From positions 124,001 through 188,000 of the forward strand of contig BCJJ01000017.1 of the NCBI GenBank assembly GCA_039545355.1: DNA of 64,000 nucleotides, written 5' to 3'. The position numbers and the translations under genes are program-made. Every line of letters begins with the position of its first letter. Positions within the stretch are counted from its first letter, which is position 1. Origin of the DNA: Trichosporon coremiiforme. Taxonomy: Eukaryota; Basidiomycota; Tremellomycetes; Trichosporonales; Trichosporonaceae. The notes below the pieces were generated by a model. The model was not told where the DNA came from. It saw nothing but the letters and a program-made list of their open reading frames with translations, and did not search any database. Below are positions 42,257 to 52,089 of this stretch, piece after piece.

Positions 42257-43454
42257 GCTGGGCACTGATGGGTAGCTCAAGAAATGGGTACTGAGGAGGT
42301 AAAGGTGTACGGAGTGAGTGTGGGATTACTCTCTGGAGATACTCTTGTCGATGGATGTGCCAAGAGCGAAGAGAGAGATGAGGAGGAAAGGGCGAGGGAT
42401 GACAGCAGTGGTGGTTATAAGCGAATGGGGGAACTGGGGTGGTTGCGCGATAAGGCCAAGAACGGCAGGTGCTGGCTGAGTGGGATAACCCGTATGGCCC
42501 GGCACACCACTAGCTGCAATGTGGGGGGAGCGATGACGTTTGTGACTCGCAGCCAGCCGAGTTCCAGGGTCCACCGCGGGACCTGACTATGCGCCTATAG
42601 CTCTGCCAGCTCACGTGGGAACCCAGCGACGCGCTTGCTCTCTTGCTCTCTTCGTACCTGCGCCGCCGCGTCCCGTACCTCACGCCCGGGGACCCACACG
42701 GTCACATCACCTCCGGCACACAGCACGTCCGCTTGGCCCACCAACGACGATGGCCCGACCGACAGAACAACTTCTGTGATAACCATGCACAACATATCCT
42801 CCGATGCATCAACGACGCGCTGCCAGTCACCTCACTTCGGTCTCGAACCATCATGCCAGTTCGTGCGGCTCGGCACTTGTGCCCAGTCAAGCGCTTCCCA
42901 CTATCGGCCGACCAGAACGCACCCTTGTCCCTGACAATCCGACTCCTGACCGTCCTGTCCTGACTCACCCCCATCATCACAGCTCATCTGAGTGGCAAAC
43001 TCACACTTCATCTGCGCTCAACCGACAACCACAGCTTGACTGCAACCTCCTCCAGCTGCCTGACCCGTCTGCTCACACCCCCACGTAGAGCGGCTACGCT
43101 TCATTGGTCCAACTGTTATCGTAGGACAATGAAGCTGATGCGTAGTCATTAGGTATTGACGCAGCTCGGCAGTAGAACACGCCGAATGTGAACCCGCTCC
43201 GGCGACTATGGGGCAATCAACAGACGCCGCTCGCAATCTCAAGCACGTACCTGGGCCAGATTGTGCGTGAGCCTCCCGGCTGCGTCACGCTTGTAATTGA
43301 GCCTTAGAGCAGACGGGGGCAGATGTTAGAAGGCCGATAGCTCGATCACCCCTGAGATACACCATGCTTCTCAAACGTGCGGCAGTATGTGTTCGGTAAC
43401 ATTGACATGTCAACTCCTAGAAGCTATGTACGACCGAACGAGCCAATGTTCCCC
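42257..43454. other. Upstream region of the protease gene
   Basis: 1.2 kb: promoter of the protease (TTATAA at 42415-42420) and the 3' flank of the Argonaute gene. No supported gene. Confidence 0.4.
42415..42420 (-). promoter_or_regulatory. TATA-like element of the protease gene
   Basis: TTATAA, 159 bp upstream of the protease ATG, in otherwise GC-rich DNA. Confidence 0.4.
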
Positions 43455-46400
43455 TCACATGAACCAGGCCACCTCCTTCACAGGGGACTTGTCAAGGCGC
43501 TTCGAAATGAGGTAGGGGTCGAAGGCGGCATCCTTGGGCTGCTTGACACCGCTGCCCGAGTACGAGGTCGTAGTGTCGGAGACGTCTTCGTCATTGTATG
43601 TCATGTTGCGCGACTGTGCACACACAATGTTGGCGTAGTAGACGACAGGAACGATTGAGACAGCTCGGGTGGCGCGAAGGTAGGTGTAGCAGAGGTCATT
43701 GCAGAGCTTCTGCATCGCGTCGGCGTTGTAGTTATTCTCGTCCCGCAGAACCACGTAGTGAGCAGGGCGAGCTGTGCCCTGCAAACCAGCATGAGCCTGG
43801 AGATAGAAATCAAACGCGAAGGGGTGGGTAACGTCAACGTCGACGACAGTGCCAGCCTTGAGGTTTCCGGAGCGGTCGCCGTCGGTGTCGCGCATGGAGA
43901 AAAAACGCATGTTGTGCTGGAGTTAGGTTGGGACCTCGTATAGTCAACTCACCCTCTTGGCACAGACAACGAAAGTGACGGTGGGTTTGTACTTGGGACC
44001 GCCGCACGCCTTGGCAGCAGCCTTGACCGCGGCGAACTCCTGCTCGCAGACCTTTTTGTACTGGCCCTCGTCGACACCATCACGGAAGAAGATGATGCGC
44101 TTGGGAGGGACGCGGTTGTGCTTCTGGAAGGTGCGCAGGTGCTCCTCCATCATCTCCTGGAGACGGCCGATGATCTCACTGGACACGTTAGCTGATACGG
44201 AGCTGGGTCAAATGAGCTCGGTGTACTCACAGACGGCCCTCCTGCAGACGGATACTCGACTCGAACTTGTTGTTCTTGGAGTTCATGCCAGCGACGGAAG
44301 CGGCGATAGAAGGCTGGATGAGACCACGCGTAGGAGGCGGGTGCGTCACATCCGCGCCAACGATCATGGTGTCCTTCTCGATAGCAAGCTTTACGTCGTG
44401 AGTGACGCCTCCAAGCTTGCTCTGGATCTTCAGGGAGACATTGCCAAAGTACTGGTCCTGTCCCTTGGGGTTGCGGATCTTGGTCCACTGCAGACACTGG
44501 GTCGGAACCCAAGACTTGAGGGACATCGAAGCAACAGTCTTGATATTCTTGTACAGCTCGACGTCGCGACGAGGCATGATGACAATGATGAGCTGGGGAT
44601 CCTCCTTGCCGCCCTTCATGTATGCCTCCTTGCACGCCTCGGAGAAGTTGTCCTTCAGGCGCTGGTGCCGAGACCCCACGCATGGAGGATTCTCGTTGGC
44701 GAGGGCAATGCCGTACGTCTTCATCGTCTGCACAAGTTGACGCTTGAAGTTCTCCATCTCCTGCGGCCCGCAGTAGCGGTCAAGAGAGAGGATAGCCCAC
44801 GACTTGAGCATGTTGCCGGGCTCAGCGAACTTGACGCTCTTGAGGTTCCAGGCTCCAAAGTTGGTGGGGACAGACTTGCCCTGACCGTACATGACCTTGG
44901 GCGAGGGCAGGACGCGAGACATGACGTTCATCGGCAAGTGGTTGACCTCGACACCCCAAGCCTTGATCTTTGGAACGTTGTTGTAGTCAAGAACAGAGAA
45001 CCAGCGCTTGACTAGGCAAGTTAGCGGCAACCCTTTGACCAACAATGAGCGTCGCCCAGCTTGACTTACTGGCCTCCAGACGGGCGCTGGGCTTCTGAGC
45101 AGCGACGCGGATCATGTCCGCAGCCTGGTCAGAGGTGAGGTCTGAGAAGTTGATCGTGTTGAAGTCGGACATGTGAACCAGCTCCATCCTTACGAGGTCA
45201 GCAAGGAACAGATGAGTGAAGTGTCACTTACGGGACCATAAAGTTCTTGCCATAAACGACACAAGGAAGACGGGGCTTGGTGATGGTGATGTTGTACTGC
45301 TCCTTGAAGTACTGGATGACGCCAATGTTGCGGTCCGGGGCGCCGTCGCGGCCGTTCATGAGGAACTTGATGTCGGCGGCGGCAGCAGACGAGATACGCT
45401 TAAGCGAGAACTGCCTGGTCGACTTGCTGCAATGTCAGCGCTGATCCCACAAGAGGATAACTCACCGGTAGGGAAGGGTGAACTTCTTGCCGTACAGCAG
45501 CTTCGAGAGGCGACGGCCCTGCTGAGCGGTGATCTCCTGGAGCGACGCCGGACCGCCTCCACCATGCTGAGGCGGACCGCCGCGAGGACCGCCGCGGCCA
45601 CCACGACCACCACGAGGGCCACCTCGACCGCCGCGGCCGCCGCCACCACCACCGCCGCCACCTCCAAGACCAAGAATCTCGGTTGCGAGGTTGACGAGGT
45701 TACCAGACTGGTAGAACGCGGTGAACGCAGTGTCGAGCTGGATGGCACCGTAGCCGTCCTTGGACGTAGGACGGAATGACTGGGTGAAACCCTTGCCAAC
45801 AACACCACCGCCACTGATTGGGGTCTGGTCCTGGAGACCAAAGAAGCGACCGCGCGCACCAATCGGGGTGAACTTGGCCATGGGGTCGTCGCGGAGGAGG
45901 ATGTTGATGGCCTGCATGGCCGTCAAAACGCCCTCCATGTTCGACAGGACCTCGCCCTTACCCAGACAGAACTTGGTAATGTCTGAGATGGAGACGACCT
46001 TGGGGTTGCCGGCACGGTCCTGGGCGGGCTGGACGGTGAGCTTGAAGCGCCGGCGGTCGTTGACCTCCGTCTTGTCGGGCTCAGGAACAGCGACAACCAT
46101 CTGGAGCTTCCCATTGTCTCCCAACTCGAACTTGTCGATGGTGTAGACGTTCTTCTGGTTGTCGAACACCGCGTTCTTGAAAGCAAGGCTGTCAGGACGC
46201 GACATTCCGTCGATGCACACCTGACGCCAGACCATGCTCGCGAGATTCTTCGGCATCCTGAGATGTCAGCTTCACTCTGCTAGAGGCAGTACTGTCGATT
46301 AGCTACTTACTTCTGGTTCTGAACCTTGACGACAGGGGTGATCTCGATATCATAGTGACTAGGTTGTTAGCTGCAACGCTTTTGGAAGTCGCACAGCTCA

Positions 46401-47049
46401 ACTCACTAGATGGAAAGGTTGGGCTTGTTGAAGCGAACAGGGAACATGTTCGCGGTGACTTTCACCGGCTGGCCCTGCGTACCGTAACCTGTTGTTAGAG
46501 TGGCACAGGGAAGGTCCTGCACAATGATGCTTACCGGGACGGGGGTGGGCGTCTGTCGCGTCAGCATTGTCGTTTCGGCAGGTCCACAGCGAGTCACTCA
46601 CCAGCCAGAACGAAGTCCTGGCGAATCGCCATGTTCTGCATGATCGACTCCAGCTGGCCAACGTCCGCCGCGGGAACCTTGGCGGGAGGAGGCTGCTTGG
46701 CCGGGGATCCCTAGGAAGTCAGCATTAATCAAGTCGTTGGAGCGAGGAAGGTGGTGATGGGCAACCTCGTGAGAGTCGTGATGTGCTCCAGTCCTAAGAC
46801 GGACAACTGCGCGCGTCATCGTTGCAAGTTTACAGCTCGCCACCAAACGGGGAGGAAGGCGCTCGCCACACTTTACACATGGTCGCGACAGAGCACACCC
46901 GTGGCGAACGGCGAGCATAGCCATCGTTCAAGTCGCCAGAGCAGTAAGAGTGGCTACATTGCCCCTATTTGGGGGAGGAAGGCGCGCAAGCATTAAAAGG
47001 GAAGACCACTCTGCGACTGAGCACTCACCTTCGAGCCCTTAGGCGGCAT
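43455..47049 (-). CDS. AGO1: Argonaute, slicer motifs intact
   Basis: Core RNAi nuclease. Eleven exons: 47049-47029, 46710-46602, 46552-46535 (18-nt micro-exon), 46488-46407, 46358-46311, 46257-45466, 45426-45232, 45188-45070, 45011-44231, 44178-43953 and 43916-43455. Phases all fit, 950 aa. The N domain begins RPGYGTQGQPV, with RPG supplied by the micro-exon. The L1 region holds ISGGGVVGKGFTQSF. The PAZ domain includes IGVIQYFKEQYNI and PRLPCVVYG. MID covers LIIVIMPRRDVELYKNIK and PTQC. The PIWI domain has a full DEDH set: Asp 682 in VGADVTHP, Glu 723, Asp 755 in FFRDGVDEG, and His 850 in ARPAHYVVLRDEN. A Gly/Arg tract (residues 289-328, RGG repeats) sits at the start of PAZ, where most Argonautes have none. 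Cytoplasmic or nuclear action is not decided by sequence. Confidence 0.96.
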
Positions 47050-48218
47050 TCTGGCGATCTGGCTAGAAGGAGGTCCTCTGCTGTCTGAGTTGCTAGGGTG
47101 AGTGAACTGGAGCCAGATCACTGACAAGTTGGTACACGAAGGAAATGATTGTGAGAGGGGCAGGAAGGTGCTATGTTGTGATGTTGTGACCTGCTGAGAC
47201 GGTGGGAGTAAAGTGGTGTGGGGAGAAAGAGGGATAGTAGGTTAGGTATCGTTAGTGTTGACTGGACTAAAGGTGCACAAGGGCGAGTGAAAGATCAAGG
47301 GAGCTGACTGCGAGGGGCGCAACGCACTGGCGCACTTGGGACAGTGAATGATGCACGAGAGGTGGTGCGGGCAGATCCAACTTTGTGTGAGCCTTGCTGA
47401 CGGGTGGAGGCAGGCGTCGCAGTGGCGCAGCTCGGCAGGGATCAATGCGCCTTCATAGTCCGGCCAGAGCCGTGCCTGAAACAGACCAGCCAGACTGTCC
47501 CAGACATCCGGCTCCGTCTGCGACTGACTGGTGTCACCTGGGACGGAGCACTTCACCCGACTCAGCTCCAACGATCTTTGTGCAGAGCATTTCGTATACT
47601 CGCCAAGGCGTTTCTCTGATAATTTGAGAGGACAGGATGGAGAGCATAGCAAAGTGGTGTGAAACGATCTGCGACCTGCCACCCCCTGGCCCAGACAGCT
47701 GCGATCACACAATTTGTCTGGGATTCGCGCGTCCTCCTTGATGCACAGTGGAGCTGATTTGCCGCGAGTAGCCGAGGCGTGACACCGCGCGCGCCCGGCA
47801 AAGTTCGTCGCGACCGCGTTCGCTGCGTGCCGATTGCTGCAGGACCAGACGTACTGTGGCCTCCCACTCTGGCCGGCGATATCCAGGCACGCCTGTCGCA
47901 CATTACCAAGCCCAGGCAGCCCACGTCTTATCCAATCCCTCCGGATTAGCCAGAAATTCTCGTTGAGCGGTCTCCACCGGATCCGAACGACTTGCGACCG
48001 TGTGCAACTGAGTCCAAAAGTTGACGCAACGCTTCTCGGTGCTCGTGGATTGTTGATCGCCCGTTCACCTTATAAAATCTTCGAAGTCTTGACTGTCTCG
48101 ACCAGAACGACACAAACGCAGCACACCACGCCCTCAGTGCTTCTAGACGACTTACACGACCCCCCAAGCTTTTGCACCCTTACACCGCGCTTCGTACACC
48201 CCGAATCACAGCTCCACC
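47050..48218. promoter_or_regulatory. Divergent region of the Argonaute gene and TIF6
   Basis: 1.17 kb between two starts facing away from each other. A TATAAAA element (48071-48077) lies about 140 bp before the TIF6 ATG. ORFs within it lack family features. Confidence 0.45.
48071..48077 (+). promoter_or_regulatory. TATA box of TIF6
   Basis: TATAAAA, 142 bp before the start codon, followed by a C/A-rich leader typical of ribosome-biogenesis genes. Confidence 0.5.
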
Positions 48219-49005
48219 ATGGCTACTCGTGAGTCACCAGTTACGACTATGTCAAGAGGATGAGCTGACAGTGCCAGGTTGCCAGTTTGAGAACTCTACC
48301 GACATCGGCGTCTTCGCCAAGCTCACGAACTCGTACTGCCTCACGGGTCTTGCGTCTTCGTCCAACTTCTACTCGGTCTTTGAGGCCGAGCTCCAGGACG
48401 TTGTGCCCATCATCCACACGACGATCGCGGGAACGCGTATCGTCGGCCGCCTGACTGCCGGAAACCGCCACGGCCTCCTCGTCCCGTCAACGACGACGGA
48501 CCAGGAGCTGCAGCACCTGCGCAACTCGCTCCCGCCGAGTGTCGCGATCCAGCGCGTCGAAGAGCGCCTGTCTGCGCTCGGCAACGTGATCGCGTGCAAC
48601 GACTATGTCGCTCTCGTGCACCCCGACATTGACCGCGAGACTGAGGAGATCATCGCCGACACGCTCAAGGTCGAGGTCTTCCGCCAGACCATTGCCAGCA
48701 ACGTCCTCGTCGGATCGTACTGCGCCCTCTCGAACCAGGGCGGTCTCGTCCACCCCAAGACGACCCGTAGCGAGCTCGACGAGCTCTCGTCCCTCCTCCA
48801 GGTCCCCCTCGTCGCCGGAACGGTCAACCGTGGATCCGACGTCATCGGCGCCGGCATGGTCGTCAACGACTGGACCGCCTTCTGCGGCCTCGACACGACC
48901 GCCACCGAGGTCTCCGTCATCGAGGCCACCTTCAAGCTCCAGGGACAGAACCAGGCCGCCATCATCAACGACATGCGCGACTCCCTCATCGACAACTACG
49001 CCTAA
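48219..49005 (+). CDS. TIF6: Translation initiation factor 6 (eIF6)
   Basis: Needed for 60S subunit maturation and prevents premature subunit joining. Exon 1 is only 10 nt (48219-48228), intron 48229-48277, exon 2 48278-49005. The product has 245 aa, exactly the family length. The N-terminus [20 protein letters not shown] matches eIF6. The rest shows the five repeated alpha/beta units, for example [48 protein letters not shown] and [10 protein letters not shown]. An alternative acceptor at 48271, 6 nt earlier and also in frame, would replace Arg 4 with Leu-Pro-Gly. The conserved Arg supports the later one. Confidence 0.96.
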
Positions 49006-49689
49006 GTCGCTCGTTGGTTTCTCTTGGTTCTTTTAGATCGCAGTCGATGGATATTACCCTGTATTATGAACTCATAACAGCTTGAACAATGTCGCTCCTC
49101 CTGGGCAGCGTGAAGAGTTTTAATTTCCAATTGATCAAGACCCATGACTGACGTCGAGGCGATCAGGGACCGTATCAGTCGTTGTTTATCTTCTCACAGT
49201 TCTCACGATCCGCTGTTCACAGCTGCCGCCCAAACAAACTGACAGAGCATAGTGCATAATACCCAAGGTGATTACTAGCTGATACAAAATCATACAATGA
49301 AGCCGCGCAGAGCACGGGCGAGGTAAGGGCAAAAGGACGGTATATGAGCATGGGGTACGTTGATGTTTTGAGCGTCCGAATAACAAGGTCCGAGGGTTCC
49401 GGGCGGCCGGAGGGGAAGTCAACAGACATAGTGAGGAGAGAATGCAAACGTGGGTGGTGATCTTTTGGTGGTGATGCAAGTAGTCGCACAAGTGAGGAGA
49501 GGGAGGACATGGGACACGGCGAGAAAGGGTGAGCGGACCGAACGCGAGCGCATAGCAGCAGCGGTCAATGCTGGGAACTGGGGGTGACCGTCTGGACCTG
49601 GCAGGGCCGCGCGGGGTCGAGACCGAAGACAGCGTCCAAGCTCGAGATGTGGGCTGCGATCGATCTCATTCGATCCACGAACCGCCTCC
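49006..49689. other. Convergent intergenic region
   Basis: 680 bp between the 3' ends of TIF6 and the small membrane-protein gene. A/T-rich 3' UTR sequence after 49010; no gene supported. Confidence 0.4.
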
Positions 49690-50116
49690 TCAGAGGGGTA
49701 CAGCTGCTTGCGGGACCTGGACGTGCAGAAGGTCCAGATGCGTGTAGAGGTGGTACGCAGCGAGCACGACGAGAATCAGGATGACGAGAGAGCGTGCTGT
49801 CGGCGCTGTCGGTCGAACGCGAGGACCGTACACCGTACAAGGATTGAGAAGCACGACCTGCTTGCGCACTGTCGGTGCTGGAGAACAAGAGACGTCACAG
49901 TCATCGTCCGCCTCGGCTGCTTGTCAGTTAACGGCCACCAGAATAGCGCAACAACTCACTCAGGACGATGCCTGGCACCTCTATCCGCTTCTCGAGTATC
50001 CGCAGGTGCTGGTCGTGCTGACTCCGCTTCTCGGAGGCCGACATAGAATGCAAGGGCAAAGGGGCTGCGTCTGTTAGCTGGTAGGAGCTTGGGAGCTACT
50101 CACTGAGATCGCACAT
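49690..50116 (-). CDS. Small predicted tail-anchored membrane protein
   Basis: Three short exons: 50116-50104 (13 nt), 50070-49960 and 49916-49690. Donors are GTGAGT, acceptors GCTAACAG and AACTGACAAGCAG, and phases agree, giving 116 aa. The N-terminal half is charged and partly helical (KRSQHDQHLRILEKRIEV), and the middle is acidic with two Cys. One hydrophobic helix near the C-terminus (SLVILILVVLAAYHLYTHL) is followed by about 14 residues, so the protein should be tail-anchored with its N-terminus in the cytosol. The third acceptor is AAGCAG, so 3 nt more (one Ala) may be included. I recognise no family. No single ORF shows the whole protein, yet the three-way phase match and helix argue for a real gene. 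Confidence 0.6.
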
Positions 50117-52089
50117 CGGGATTCAGTTCAGAAGGAGTGACGGAACGCGATGTGTTTCAGGTGCAAGACGGATGGCGGGGCAAGTCGAGCAGGTCGAGCA
50201 AGGGCAGAGAAAGCGGGATGGGCAAGAAGGATGCGGGGACAGAATTGCGGTGGCGAAGAATAGGTCGGAAGGGGGAAAATGGAGGAGAGAAGAGGTGTGA
50301 GAGTTAGATCGCAAAGATGTCTGTGTGGTTTGTGTGGCGAGGTGGCCGGGGTTGCCGTTCCGCAGCAGGTCGGCACGCTGCGCCGGTTCGTGGATTGTGG
50401 GTGATCGTGGATCTTCGAGCGATTCCTTGGCCCTAAGTTCCGCGTGATCCTTTCGGTCCGCTTGGCAGCTGGCAGGAGTCTAGGAGCTGATGCGTTGGGG
50501 CTGAAACTCTACTAGATGTTGAGTTTACGAGAGCGCCGGATGCATAGAACGCATGCGCTGGGGAAGCCGGGTCGAAATTTGAGTGCAAACAGCAGCGCGG
50601 CGCAGTGGGCGGCAAAAGCAAACCGGAGGCACGGCTAGGCAGGGCAGGTGATCGGGGACTTGACGCTCGTCAACTGCTGGGTTGGCTAGGCTGGATGCTA
50701 CGCGCCAGGGGTACGGGAGCTGCGGGGACGCCGGAATGCCTTGGCTTTCAGCGTTCTGGCAGGCGTATCTAAGCCTTCGTCGATGTCCGAACGGAACACG
50801 TAAGTTTCGCTCGCGACCAGAGAGGTGCTAGAGCGGGGTGCGGGCTGGTGAACGTGGCCAATCTGCAAATGCGCAGCAGCTCGTGGTCGGTGATTACGAC
50901 GGCGACGACGCTGACAGTGCTTCGCTCTTTGTCCGCGTGACGTCCGTTAGGCGTTCAGATCCGTCAAGAACCGTGGTCCGCTCAGTGGGAGAAGGTCAGG
51001 CGAGGCCGTGAAGGTCGAGCTAGAGTTCGTGCGCACGAGAGCGGGCGCGTGCGTGACCAAGTTCGAAACCCGATACAGCTGGGACACTTGCTTCAGGCCA
51101 GAGGTTGTTCCGCTCCAAGAGTCAATGACGAGCGTCGGAGCTTGCGGAAGGTCGAGAAGGTCGCAGAGTTGTGCACCGTGTGCTGGCGACGGTCAGAGGT
51201 ATGAGAACGTGCGAGGTGATGTTGAAGTGCAAGATGAAAACGCAGTCAACAACGCGTTGCAGTTGCGGTCGTGGGACGTCCGAGCGGTTCACGCCCACTG
51301 AGCACTCAGACCTCGCACGGCGCGTGCCAACCAGGTCCGCTAGGTCGCCAGGTCGCAAGCCGCAGCCGCCGTATCTCAATTGCTCTATGCCGCCGTGCCG
51401 AGCTACTGCTTGACGGTCACGGCAAAGCGGTCACGAATAGACGCCTCCTGGAGCACAAAGGACCGTAACACGGAGCACTGCGCAGCAGTTATCTAAGGGC
51501 CGGGCCAGTTTGCGCCTGAGCTTGGTTGATTAACCTGGGAATGCCCTCGGCTGACTGGTCTCGACACACTTGGCTGATGCAATTACGATCATCGGACCCT
51601 GGGCAGACCCTCCACAGTCCCTGGCCGTCCCTCAGATTCCATGTCCTAATCCTCCAGCGCAACCTGGACTATGCTCGAAGGTTATTCGACAATACACACC
51701 TCTTGGCGTGCGTGATAATTTAGCACGCGCACGGGCCAATCACTTCATGGGCACTGCCCATGCTGTCCAGGAGCTGACATCGATGCATCTAGGCGCTGCT
51801 CAGACATTCCAGCAGTACCAGGTGGTCTTGTTATCGAAGAGGATGCATTTCGCTTCAATTTGCTACGTAGAAAGATTTTGACTACTGAAGGGCAGGTTGA
51901 GTATCACGTCTCGGCGAGTGGGGCAAGTCTATAGGTATTACACAACAGAAGGCAGCTACAAGGTATACAATCTCAGTTGGGTTGATGTCGTGATGATGAG
52001 GAGCGTTCAAAGCTTGGTGTCGTGAGGCGTCTAGAGCGACCGAATGAAAATATGCCAGTGATGAAGATTGGGGTCATGAGGAGCGTTGC
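50117..52089. other. 2-kb stretch without a supported gene
   Basis: Upstream region of the small membrane-protein gene and downstream region of the bZIP gene. Many short overlapping ORFs, none with family motifs or splice-linked partners. The sequence is of mixed composition with no clear repeats. Confidence 0.4.
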
